Positions 23,969 to 31,668 of a stretch of 64,000 nt of DNA are shown in pieces. The notes below the pieces were generated by a model, which was not told the DNA's origin, did not search any database, and saw only the letters and a program-made list of their open reading frames with translations. Source of the stretch: Bog-473 sp963763575 (GTDB lineage: Bacteria > Actinomycetota > Acidimicrobiia > Acidimicrobiales > RAAP-2); assembly GCA_963763575.1 (NCBI GenBank), contig CAVXPD010000004.1:310001-374000 (forward strand), written 5' to 3'. Every line of letters starts with the position of its first letter. Position 1 is the first letter of the stretch. The position numbers and the translations under genes are program-made.

Positions 23969-24565
23969 ATGACGAAAACCCGCCGGACCAGGACCCCCAG
24001 CGCTGACATGGAGGCCGCGATCCTCGATGCCGCCCTCGACCTCCTCGAGACCGAAGGCCCCGACGCCCTCTCCGTCCGCCGCATCGCCGCCGCCGCCGCG
24101 GTGGCCCCGATGGGCGTCTACAACCACTTCGAGTCCAAGGCGGGGATCGTCGAGGCCCTGTTCATCCAGGGCTTCGAGCAACTGTCCGAGGCCCTCGGCT
24201 CCATCGCCGACATCCAGGACCCCGACGAGGCGCTGCGCGAGGGCGGGCGCCGCTACCGCGCCCTGGCCCTGGCCCACCCGATGCTGTACCAGGTGATGTT
24301 CCTGAAGGCCGTGCCGGGTTTCGAGCCGAGCGACCACGCGCTCGAGATCGCCGCCGGCGCGTTCAACAGCCTCGTCGCCGCCGTGCAGCGGGCCATGTCG
24401 GCCGGCGTGCTGGCCGAGGGTTCTCCGACGGAGACGGCGAATCTGATCTGGTCCAGCCACCACGGCTGGGTCTCCCTCGAGCTCATGGGCATCGGCTTCG
24501 TGGAGGACAAGGACGCTGCCTACGACCACCTGTGCTCGACCATGCTGCGCGGCCTCCGCCCCTGA
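23969..24565 (+). CDS. TetR/AcrR-family transcriptional regulator
   Basis: 198 residues. The N-terminal helix-turn-helix reads 'AILDAALDLLETEGPDALSV', 'RRIAAAAAVAPMGVYNHFESKAG' (residues 17-60 in total), the standard TetR pattern ending in Tyr-x-x-Phe. The ligand domain that follows is like the TetR_C group with 'ALALAHPMLYQVMF'. It probably represses the divergent MFS pump and itself through the operator at 23927-23944, and releases on binding the pump substrate. AAAGGGAACC precedes the ATG. Confidence 0.9.
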   Translation: MTKTRRTRTPSADMEAAILDAALDLLETEGPDALSVRRIAAAAAVAPMGVYNHFESKAGIVEALFIQGFEQLSEALGSIADIQDPDEALREGGRRYRALALAHPMLYQVMFLKAVPGFEPSDHALEIAAGAFNSLVAAVQRAMSAGVLAEGSPTETANLIWSSHHGWVSLELMGIGFVEDKDAAYDHLCSTMLRGLRP

Positions 24566-24854
24566 CCGCGACAACATGTCTTCGGCCGGACAGCCGCCCC
24601 CGACCGCGTCGCCCGGTCACGGCGGGCCTCATCGTTCCGCCCTCCGCCACTGCGCACGGCCGCGCGCACGGCACGCTGTGGCAGAGGTACGGGACATCAC
24701 CACGGCACCTGGGCCCCACACGGGCAGCGGCTCTTCTACCGCGGCGTGTTGCGGGCACCGCGTGGTGTCGGCGCTCACCTGGCCAAACCGCACGGAGCCC
24801 GGGTTTCCGGGGACACCTCGGGCGTGCGATCCGGCCGCCCGTGCTCCGACGTCA
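24566..24854. other. Intergenic stretch between TetR gene and convergent hypothetical gene
   Basis: 289 bases with no convincing gene on either strand, and codon usage unlike the neighbours. A short imperfect stem TGCGC...GCGCA lies near 24652-24669 but is not strong. It separates two convergent transcription units, so terminators are expected here; none is clear. Confidence 0.5.
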
Positions 24855-25502
24855 TTAGCGCGGGTCGGGGTGGTCCAGGTTCCAATGCCGCGCCGTCGAG
24901 GGATACCACCGCATCTCCTCGCCGATCTGCACCGGGATCATCCCGAAGCGTGTGATCGTCCTCTGCGACCCTTCGTGGTCGCCGTAGATGAGGTCGATCG
25001 TGAACGCTTGCCCGTCCGCGACGTCGCGAGCCAGCCATCCGTAGTCGGGATCGTCGTGGTCTCGGATGGCTGCTTGCCAGAAGCCGACGTCCCCCGATGC
25101 GATGTAGAGGTCTCGCGTCTGCATGCGGAACTCCTCCGCGTCCGGATGGGGGAGGTCCGGCCTCGTAGCCCCCTCCGACACGTGCCAGCCGATGGGCACG
25201 GCCAGGCCCGACCCCACGTTGCGCAGCGAGATGGCGAGGTACACGTTGCCGTCCAGCGCCTCGGCGGAGCCCTGGCTCCCCTCCACCCGGGCCCAATGAT
25301 TGTCCATCCAGCGGATCTTCTGCACTGGGTCCTCGAGTCGCGAGCTGACGAGCACCGGCCGCAGGTTCACCGAGAACGCCTCTTCGGAGATGCGTGCCGC
25401 CCGGTTGGCCGACCGCACCGCAGCAAACGTCGCGATGGCCAGCACGAGCGTGCCGACGGCGGTGGCGAACGTCGAGATGGTGGTCCAGTCGATGCCGAGC
25501 AC
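24855..25502 (-). CDS. Hypothetical membrane-anchored protein
   Basis: 215 residues with one N-terminal hydrophobic helix ('TISTFATAVGTLVLAIATF') followed by 'AAVRSANRAARISEEAF', a motif common in actinobacterial proteins of unknown function. A beta-rich cytoplasmic domain follows ('VYLAISLRNVGSGLAVPIGW', 'FTIDLIYGDHEGSQRTITRF'). The GTG at 25502 has TAGTCT (25509-25514, reverse strand) six bases upstream and no Shine-Dalgarno, consistent with a leaderless message. No catalytic residues evident. Confidence 0.7.
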   Translation of the reverse strand: MLGIDWTTISTFATAVGTLVLAIATFAAVRSANRAARISEEAFSVNLRPVLVSSRLEDPVQKIRWMDNHWARVEGSQGSAEALDGNVYLAISLRNVGSGLAVPIGWHVSEGATRPDLPHPDAEEFRMQTRDLYIASGDVGFWQAAIRDHDDPDYGWLARDVADGQAFTIDLIYGDHEGSQRTITRFGMIPVQIGEEMRWYPSTARHWNLDHPDPR

Positions 25503-25580
25503 GACGGCAGACTACGGCGCCCGCGGCGCGGACGAGGTGGAGGACCGCCGGACGTGGAGGTGCCCGACGTGACCGCAGGT

Positions 25581-26414
25581 TCAGCCGTAGCGCGCGATGG
25601 CGTCGTTGAGCACGGTGGTGCACACCTCGTGCTGGACGGCCGGCAGCGTGCACGTGGCCAGGTAGGCGGATGCCTTGCCTCTCGAGGGCAGGTAGAGCAC
25701 CACCCCGTTGGCCGGGTTCTCACCTCCGGAGGGTGCGCCCTCTCCGGCGACGCCGGGCGGGTCGTAGAACGCCACCTCGTTCGGTGACACAGGGAACGTG
25801 GTCTCGGCCGCCGGGTGAGGCGCACAACTTTGGTTGAGGTCGCGCGCCAGGGCCTGCGCCGCCGCACTGCTCACCGGACACGCGAGCGCCGCCCCTTGCA
25901 CCGGGCTCGCGCCGGTCTCGTAGCCCTCGATCGCCTCAGCGGCCGACGACGACGGCACCCGGGTCTTGGAGCCTGGGTTCGTCGCGATGGTCTCTCCCGG
26001 AGGTGTGATGAGGAGCCCACCGCTTCCGTCTGCGCCGAACTGCGCCCTGCAGATCCATCCCTTCGGGCCGATCATCATCATTTCCCCGCCAGTGTCGCCG
26101 TAGACCGCGAGATACGAGGACTGGTCGGTACGGACGGTGGCCGAGACGGTCGCCGGCAGCGTCGCCGCGCGCGGCGGCGGGACGATGGCGACCTCTGTCT
26201 TGCACGCAATCACCGGCAGCGCGGCCGTGGTGGTGGCCGGCGGGGTCGTGGTGGTCGACGTCGCGGTGGTCGAAGTCGTGGTCGACACGGTGGTGGTCCC
26301 ATTGGGCGGAGCGGCGGTCGACTTCGAAGGCGAGCCCGCGCAGCTGCTGAGCAGGGAAGCGCCGCACACGATGAGCACGGCGCCGAACCAGGCGGCGCGC
26401 CCACGCCTCGGCAT
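25581..26414 (-). CDS. Secreted lipoprotein of unknown function
   Basis: 277 residues. The signal 'AVLIVCGASLLSSCAG' ends in a lipobox with the Cys at residue 25, so the mature protein should be lipid-anchored outside the membrane. A Thr/Ser linker (30-65) precedes a globular domain with 'YLAVYGDTGGEMMMIGPKGW', 'CRAQFGADGSGGLLITPPG' and Cys residues that probably form disulphides. The KGW-C pattern resembles actinobacterial secreted domains of unknown role. It begins eight bases after the acyl-CoA dehydrogenase stop and is likely in the same transcript. Confidence 0.7.
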   Translation of the reverse strand: MPRRGRAAWFGAVLIVCGASLLSSCAGSPSKSTAAPPNGTTTVSTTTSTTATSTTTTPPATTTAALPVIACKTEVAIVPPPRAATLPATVSATVRTDQSSYLAVYGDTGGEMMMIGPKGWICRAQFGADGSGGLLITPPGETIATNPGSKTRVPSSSAAEAIEGYETGASPVQGAALACPVSSAAAQALARDLNQSCAPHPAAETTFPVSPNEVAFYDPPGVAGEGAPSGGENPANGVVLYLPSRGKASAYLATCTLPAVQHEVCTTVLNDAIARYG

Positions 26415-26422
26415 TGGCCGCC

Positions 26423-27724
26423 CTATGCGTCCACCGTCAGGGTCTCGAGCAGTTCGGCGAAGCGCTGTCGCGCCTCGGCACGTCGCGTCGGGATGTGCTC
26501 GGAGGGCACCTCGTGGGGCACATACCCCTTCAACACCCGCCGGGCCACTGTCTGCCTGTGCACCTCGTCGGGGCCGTCGTAGATGCGGGCGGCCCGCGCC
26601 GCCCGGTACATCGACTCGAGCGGCAGGTCACACGAGAAGCCGAGCGACCCGTGCACCTGGATCGCACGATCGATGACGTCGTAGAGCACCTTGGCGCCGT
26701 AGTACTTGATCATCGCGATCTCCACGCGGGCCGCCGACGCCCCTTCTTGGTCCATCTTCCAGGCCGCCTGGAGGGTCATGAGCCGCGCCGCCTGCATCTC
26801 GGCCATGGAGTCCGCGACCCAGTTCTGGATCGTCTGCTTCTCTGCCAGCGTGGAGCCGTGCGCGTAGCGCGATACCGCTCGCTCGCAGAGCATGTCGAAG
26901 GCGCGCCGGGACTGCCCCAGCCAGCGCATGCAGTGATGGATACGGCCGGGGCCGAGTCGGTGCTGGGCCAGCACGAAGCCCGAGCCTTCCTGTCCGATCA
27001 GGTTTCCTGCCGGCACCCGGACGTCGGTGTACCGGATCTCGGCATGGTTGCCGAAGCGACCGAAGGGCGTGTCGGGATCCTCCATCGTGGCGACGTCCCT
27101 CACGATGTCGACACCCGGCGTGTCCGCCGGCACGATGATCATGGACGAACCTTGGTACGGATGGACGTCGGGATTGGTCACCGCCATCACGATCAGGAAG
27201 TCGGCCACCGAACCGTTGGACGTGAACCACTTGTGCCCGTTGATCAGCCACTCGTCACCGTCCCGCACCGCCGACGTGCGGAGCAGGGTCGGATCCGAGC
27301 CGGCCGTCTCGGGCTCGGTCATTGAGAAGGCCGACCGCAGGTCGCCGTCCAGCAGGGGCTGCAGCCACCGCCGTCGCTGCTCCTCGTCTCCCGTCGCCTC
27401 GATGCCCACCGCCAACAACTCGGCGTTCCCCGAATCCGGGGCGTTGTTCCCGAAGACCACCGGCGCCAGCGGCGACTGCCCGAGGATCTCGTGCATGAGC
27501 CCGAGCTTCACCTGCCCGAATCCCATGCCTCCGAGAGCGGGCGGCAGGTGGGCAGCCCAAAGGTCCTTCGCCTTCACCTGCTCCTGCAGCGGCTGAATGA
27601 CCTGGCGCACCTGGTCGTAGGTGAGGTTCAGCGTCTCGAGCGGGAACACCTCGCGCCGCACGAAGGCGCGCATCCACTCGAGCTTCTCCTCGAACTCCGG
27701 TTCGGTCGAAAAATCCCAGGCCAT
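26423..27724 (-). CDS. Acyl-CoA dehydrogenase family protein
   Basis: 433 residues. Core signatures are 'FSMTEPETAGSDPTLLRTSA' (FAD and acyl-CoA loop), 'INGHKWFTSNGSVADFLIVM', 'LGPGRIHHCMRWLGQSRRAFD', 'AIQVHGSLGFSCDLPLE' and 'RIYDGPDEVHRQTVARRVL', the last typical of the ACAD10/11-like branch. The enzyme introduces a trans-2 double bond into acyl-CoA using FAD. The ATG at 27724 is chosen because GGGAGG lies upstream; an in-frame extension to 27763 lacks support. It is divergent from bioB at 62 bases. Confidence 0.88.
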   Translation of the reverse strand: MAWDFSTEPEFEEKLEWMRAFVRREVFPLETLNLTYDQVRQVIQPLQEQVKAKDLWAAHLPPALGGMGFGQVKLGLMHEILGQSPLAPVVFGNNAPDSGNAELLAVGIEATGDEEQRRRWLQPLLDGDLRSAFSMTEPETAGSDPTLLRTSAVRDGDEWLINGHKWFTSNGSVADFLIVMAVTNPDVHPYQGSSMIIVPADTPGVDIVRDVATMEDPDTPFGRFGNHAEIRYTDVRVPAGNLIGQEGSGFVLAQHRLGPGRIHHCMRWLGQSRRAFDMLCERAVSRYAHGSTLAEKQTIQNWVADSMAEMQAARLMTLQAAWKMDQEGASAARVEIAMIKYYGAKVLYDVIDRAIQVHGSLGFSCDLPLESMYRAARAARIYDGPDEVHRQTVARRVLKGYVPHEVPSEHIPTRRAEARQRFAELLETLTVDA

Positions 27725-27786
27725 GGCGGCCTCCCATCGCTCTGCCAGCTTCCGCCGCGCCACACCATGCCACTACCGTGGGCACC

Positions 27787-28848
27787 GTGACCACCACCCC
27801 CGTCGCTTTTCGCGCCGCGTCGGCTGTCCGGCAAGTCGCACTCGATCCTACGGATCGAGAGGTCATCGCGGCCGCCGAGCGGGCCCTGCTCGACGAGCAC
27901 CGCCTCCTCACGGACACCGAGCTCGCGTCGCTGGCCGCGCTGCCCGACGGCGCCGTCATGGCGCTCGCGTCGCTGGCCCATCAGGTCCGGCTCGCCTGGT
28001 GCGGCCCCGAGGTCGAGATCGAAGGGATCCTCTCGGCCAAGACCGGTGGGTGCCCCGAGGACTGCCAGTTCTGCTCGCAGTCGTCGCGCTTCGACACGCC
28101 CGTCAAGGCGACACCCTTCCTCGACCGCGACGAGGTCTTGGCCGCGGCCCGGGAAACGGCCGCACTCGGCGCCTCGGAGTTCTGCATCGTGCTCGCCGTG
28201 CGGGGACCCGACGAGCGCACCTTGCAGCGGATCCTCGAACTGGTGCCGCTCGTCCGCGCGGAGACGGGCCTCAACGTCGCGGTGAGCGCGGGCATCCTGA
28301 CGGAGGAGCAGGCGCAACGACTGGCCGACGGTGGAGTGCACCGTTACAACCACAACGTCGAGACGGCCCGATCCTTCTTTCCTTCCATCGTAACGACGCA
28401 CACCTGGGACGAGCGGGCCGAGACGTGCAGGCTCGTCAAGGAGAACGGGATGGAGCTGTGCTGCGGTGCGCTCATCAACATGGGCGAGTCGGATGAGCAG
28501 CGCGTCGAACTCCTGACGCAACTCCAAGTACTCGACCCGACAGAGGTGCCGATCAACTTCCTCAACCCCCGACCAGGCACACCCTTGGGCGATCGGCCAA
28601 TCCTCGGTGCCTGGGATGCCATCCGCTGGATCGCGCTCTTCCGCCTGGCGCTGCCCGCGGTGATTCTTCGCTATGCCGGAGGCCGTGAGGTGACGCTGCG
28701 CGACCTGCAGGCCATCGGGATGACTGCCGGCATCAACGCTCTGATCGTCGGCAACTACCTCACGACGCTTGGTCGCTCGGCCGGCGAGGACATCCAGATG
28801 CTCGAGGACCTGCGCATGCCGATCGGCGCCCTCAGCTCGGCGATCTGA
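27787..28848 (+). CDS. bioB: Biotin synthase (radical SAM)
   Basis: 353 residues. The radical-SAM cluster motif 'GGCPEDCQFCSQS' places three cysteines (about 89, 93 and 96) for the [4Fe-4S] cluster that cleaves S-adenosylmethionine. 'RYNHNVETARSFF', 'CCGALINMGES' and 'INFLNPRPGTPLG' are biotin-synthase segments. It inserts sulphur into dethiobiotin. The GTG at 27787 follows TACCGT (27774-27779) by seven bases with no Shine-Dalgarno; the alternative GTG at 27778 overlaps that hexamer. The next gene, an auxiliary protein, starts immediately after its stop. Confidence 0.92.
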   Translation: MTTTPVAFRAASAVRQVALDPTDREVIAAAERALLDEHRLLTDTELASLAALPDGAVMALASLAHQVRLAWCGPEVEIEGILSAKTGGCPEDCQFCSQSSRFDTPVKATPFLDRDEVLAAARETAALGASEFCIVLAVRGPDERTLQRILELVPLVRAETGLNVAVSAGILTEEQAQRLADGGVHRYNHNVETARSFFPSIVTTHTWDERAETCRLVKENGMELCCGALINMGESDEQRVELLTQLQVLDPTEVPINFLNPRPGTPLGDRPILGAWDAIRWIALFRLALPAVILRYAGGREVTLRDLQAIGMTAGINALIVGNYLTTLGRSAGEDIQMLEDLRMPIGALSSAI

Positions 28849-29049
28849 GTGACCGGCGCCGGCGGCCTTTCGGCACCGACGACGCACTGCACGGGCTGCG
28901 GCCGCTCGGTTTGCGAGTGCGGTGGCTGTGGACGCGCCCTTGACCCGCCCCGCTTCTGCCCGACCTGCGGGCGCCGGATGACGGTGACCGTCGTCCCGAC
29001 CGGCTGGGTGGCCCGGTGCCGCGACCACGACGACCTGCGTTCTGCCTGA
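28849..29049 (+). CDS. bsaP: Biotin synthase auxiliary protein
   Basis: 66 residues beginning GTG directly after the bioB stop. Eight cysteines are arranged as 'CTGCG', 'CECGGCG', 'DPPRFCPTCGRRM' and 'WVARCRDH', close to the mycobacterial BsaP pattern with DPPRFC-x-x-CGRRM and a GW-x-x-C ending. In mycobacteria this small protein is needed for BioB to complete biotin. The cysteines suggest an iron-sulphur or metal site. Adjacent position and coupling to bioB agree with that role. Confidence 0.82.
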   Translation: MTGAGGLSAPTTHCTGCGRSVCECGGCGRALDPPRFCPTCGRRMTVTVVPTGWVARCRDHDDLRSA

Positions 29050-29072
29050 TCCGCCCACGAGAGGATGATGGG

Positions 29073-29486
29073 GTGGACGACATCGAAGCCATCCGACAGT
29101 TGAAGGCTCGGTACTTCCGCACCATGGACACGAGGGACTGGGAAGGAATGCGCCAGGTGTTCACTGACGACGTCGTCGTCGACACCAGCGCGGCCGGAGG
29201 CAACGTGGTGAGCGGCGCCGACCAATTCATCGAGTTCCTCAAGGAGACGTTGAGCGGAACAGTGACAGTTCACCAGGGCCACATGCCCGAGATCGAGCTC
29301 ACCTCACCGACGACGGCCACCGGGATTTGGGCGCTGAATGACATCGTGATCTGGCCCAACGGTACAAGGCTCGATGGCTACGGCCACTACCACGAGAGGT
29401 ATCAGAAGATCGGCGACGAATGGCGGATCAAGACTTCGACACTCACGCGAGTGCACACCGACCTGACCGCACCAAAAGAGGGCTGA
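29073..29486 (+). CDS. SnoaL-like/NTF2-fold protein
   Basis: 137 residues: 'DDIEAIRQLKARYFRTMDTR', then 'MRQVFTDDVVVDT', 'GADQFIEFLKETL', a His-rich strand 'TVHQGHMPEIELTSPTTATG' and 'GYGHYHERYQKIGDEWRI'. This is the SnoaL_4-like branch, often associated with aromatic or polyketide hydroxylation, although many members have no known activity. GAGAGGATGAT precedes the GTG at 29073. It is convergent with an F420 oxidoreductase at 26 bases. Confidence 0.8.
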   Translation: MDDIEAIRQLKARYFRTMDTRDWEGMRQVFTDDVVVDTSAAGGNVVSGADQFIEFLKETLSGTVTVHQGHMPEIELTSPTTATGIWALNDIVIWPNGTRLDGYGHYHERYQKIGDEWRIKTSTLTRVHTDLTAPKEG

Positions 29487-29512
29487 CGGGCCTCAAGACA
29501 GCCACGAGAGCG

Positions 29513-29920
29513 TCAGGAACGACGGATCTGCCTGGCTGGGCTCTTCGGGTCGATGCCCCAACTCGCGATCCACGTCGGTGTGATGCGGATGACCTCGCGA
29601 CTCATGAAGGGCACCGGCGGGTCGACGTCCTGCAGCGTCACCGCGGTGCCGCGGATCTCGAGACCGCGCACCGTCCACGGATCTCTCGAGACGAGGTCGT
29701 CAATGACCAGAGCGACCTGGGTATTCGTCCGAACGTTGCGGAACTTGCGAGTCGCGCCCATGGCATGGCCGCCGATGATGACGTCGCCCGTCTCCTCGTC
29801 CAGGAAGGCGCCCACCGGGTTGTTCTGGGGTGCTCCGTTCGCATCAACGGTGGCGAGCCGCGCCAGGGGCTGGCTCTTCAGGTAGTTGCGTTCGATTTCG
29901 GTGAGGACGACGGCGGTCAT
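29513..29920 (-). CDS. PPOX-class F420-dependent oxidoreductase
   Basis: 135 residues of split beta-barrel. Landmarks are 'YLKSQPLARLATVDANGAPQ', 'NNPVGAFLDEETGDVIIGG', 'RNVRTNTQVALVIDDL' and 'RGLEIRGTAVTL'. The family binds F420 or FMN as dimers and reduces small molecules or acts in biliverdin-like reductions. The ATG at 29920 has TACGCT (29927-29932, reverse strand) six bases upstream and no Shine-Dalgarno, so it is probably leaderless. The N-terminal extension to 30031 is rejected for that reason. Confidence 0.85.
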   Translation of the reverse strand: MTAVVLTEIERNYLKSQPLARLATVDANGAPQNNPVGAFLDEETGDVIIGGHAMGATRKFRNVRTNTQVALVIDDLVSRDPWTVRGLEIRGTAVTLQDVDPPVPFMSREVIRITPTWIASWGIDPKSPARQIRRS

Positions 29921-29954
29921 GTCCGCAGCGTATGACCTCGAGGCTGACAGCGAC

Positions 29955-30450
29955 GACGACACGCCGGCCAATCTTGGCCCCGCTTCGTCCGCTTGCCGGG
30001 TTTGGAGCAGCGTCGAAGGGCCGACGCTCACCCAGTGGGAGCTGGAATTGCTCTACGGCCCGCGTTATCACACGCACATCCTCAAGCGAGGTGAGGTCGA
30101 GACCTTCCACGACCAGGTCGGCTGCTGGCTCTGGGAACCCGCGGCTCATATGATTCTGCACACGCTCGCGATAACTCGTAGACAGGCTGTGCCGGCTGCC
30201 GGCGCCGCCGACGCCATGCCAATCAATTTGAAGTCAGAGCCACGCTCGACTCCCAGGTGCACGCCATCGTGTCGAACCTGGTCGTGGAGACAGCCTTGCG
30301 TACGGTGGGACTCCAAATGCGCGCCACGGTCCACCAAGAGGACGCGTGGTCGTAGCGGGAGCGGACCCAAGTGCGCATTCCCGACCGTCTGGAAGTGGTC
30401 GACCATGTCGAGCGCGCCACACTCAGACGATGGGCGAGCCGATGCCCAAT
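29955..30450 (+). pseudogene. Relic of a nitrobindin/DUF1794-like heme-binding beta-barrel protein
   Basis: Three successive frames preserve the expected order of this family. 'ILAPLRPLAGFGAASKG' lies near 29973, 'ELELLYGPRYHTHI' plus 'TFHDQVGCWLWEPA' near 30036-30147, and 'FEVRATLDSQVHAIVSN' plus 'ETALRTVGLQMRATVHQ' near 30227-30340. After an in-frame TAG at 30353-30355, 'VRIPDRLEVVDHVERATLRR' continues. At least two frameshifts (near 30010 and 30224) and one stop are required, so the gene is dead. Family members bind haem or fatty acids in a small barrel. Gene identity is inference from residual motif order. Confidence 0.6.
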
Positions 30451-30538
30451 CCGCTCGCAGCAGCCACCGAGGGTGGTCCAACGTGACCTCGCGCGCGAAC
30501 TCGGGACGAGGTAGCGCTGGAAGGGAGGAAAGGTCGCC

Positions 30539-31159
30539 ATGACGCCCCTCAGTCTCGCCCAGCAAGAGCGCCAGACTCTGTGCGATCTGCTGGTCGAGCG
30601 TGGTCCAGAGGCACCTACGTTGTGCGAGGGATGGCTCACCGCTGATCTTGCTGCGCACCTCGTGGTGCGCGAACGGCGTCCTGACAGCGGACCCGGATTG
30701 GTCTGGTCACCGCTCGCCGCCTACACGGACAAGGTGCGTCGCGCGGTGCGGGATCGCACATCCTGGGACAGCCTCGTTGAGACCGTGAGGCGGGGACCAC
30801 CGATTCTCCTACGGCCCTTCGATGGGCCGATGAATACCGTGGAGTTCTTCATCCACACAGAGGATGTGCGCCGAGCCCAAGACGGCTGGGAGCCTCGCGA
30901 GATCTCACCCGAACTGGCAGATGCTCTCTGGGCACGCGTCGGGCCGGGCGGAATGGCCAAGAAAGTCCACGCGACCGTCGTGATCACCTCGCCGCAACGA
31001 GCCGACAAAGAGAGTGGCGACGGACCCCGGCTCAGCTTGGCCGGTGACCCGGGCGAGCTCACAATGTTCGGCGCGGGCCGCCAGGGGGCAGCCAGGGTCG
31101 AGATCAGCGGTGACCCAGCCCTCGCCGAAGAGCTGCGGACCGCGAGACTCGGCGTGTGA
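30539..31159 (+). CDS. TIGR03085-type metal-binding (DinB/MDMPI-like) protein
   Basis: 206 residues. The N-terminal helical half has 'LCDLLVERGPEAPTLCEGW' and 'ADLAAHLVVRERRPDSGPG'. The second metal-site helix is 'NTVEFFIHTEDVRRAQDGW'. The His of AAH and the His/Glu pair of FIHTED probably form the divalent metal site shared with mycothiol-dependent maleylpyruvate isomerase-like proteins. The C-terminal half is a sterol-carrier-like beta domain ('VVITSPQ', 'LSLAGDPGELTMFGAGRQ'). GAAAGG precedes the ATG. Catalytic activity unknown. Confidence 0.85.
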   Translation: MTPLSLAQQERQTLCDLLVERGPEAPTLCEGWLTADLAAHLVVRERRPDSGPGLVWSPLAAYTDKVRRAVRDRTSWDSLVETVRRGPPILLRPFDGPMNTVEFFIHTEDVRRAQDGWEPREISPELADALWARVGPGGMAKKVHATVVITSPQRADKESGDGPRLSLAGDPGELTMFGAGRQGAARVEISGDPALAEELRTARLGV

Positions 31160-31668
31160 AGTTCTGACAGGTCTTCGCGCCCGATGGTTTCCGCCGGACG
31201 ATCTTGGTCTCCGAAGCTCGGGCAGCCCTCGTGCGTCGGCAGATCATGGCGCCGTTGTTGATGAAGAGCTGGCCGCGCCAGCTGATTGAAGGTGCCTGCC
31301 ATCGAGCCGACCAACGGCAGCATTGCATTGCGCGCCACGGTCGTTTGATGTCACTCGCCAGAATGAGCATCCGTGCAACGAGCGATGTAGCCACGCGCCG
31401 AGCTCACCCAAAGAACTGAAGGCAACGACACGCGTTCCCCGTGGTGACGGATTCTTTTCGATTTGCCGTAAGCACATATTCCCCTTAGTTGGGCAAATGA
31501 GGAATCGCTCTCAACCACGGTGTAGCCGATCCGGATCGCCCCAAATCAAACCACCTTCGCCCTGGTCGGTGGTCAAATTTGCTCTCGCCGTCCAATGTTC
31601 TCAGGCGGATTGCGGCAACCCCCAGGTTGCACAGTCGACGAAATTTCGACTAAACCGTTCGCCCAATC
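31160..31668. other. AT-richer gene-free stretch with a leader stem-loop
   Basis: About 510 bases with clearly lower G+C than the surroundings and no convincing coding frame on either strand. It probably contains the promoter and leader of the Rpf-like gene that follows. A conserved-looking stem-loop lies at 31542-31581. I looked for, and did not see, transposase remnants. Confidence 0.55.
31542..31581 (+). promoter_or_regulatory. Stem-loop in the leader of the Rpf-like gene
   Basis: CAAAT (31542-31546) pairs with ATTTG (31577-31581), and ACCACC (31550-31555) pairs with GGTGGT (31568-31573). They are separated by a symmetrical CAA/CAA internal loop and a 12-base apical loop. Position about 90 bases before the start codon suggests a transcript-level role, but it matches no riboswitch I recognise. 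Confidence 0.45.

Noticed and set aside
31160..31480. Short minus-strand frames suggesting a transposase or dehydrogenase remnant
   Set aside because: No recognisable motif or inverted terminal repeats.
31460..31668. Possible c-di-AMP (ydaO) riboswitch upstream of the Rpf-like gene
   Set aside because: The conserved riboswitch segments were not found; only an unrelated stem is visible.
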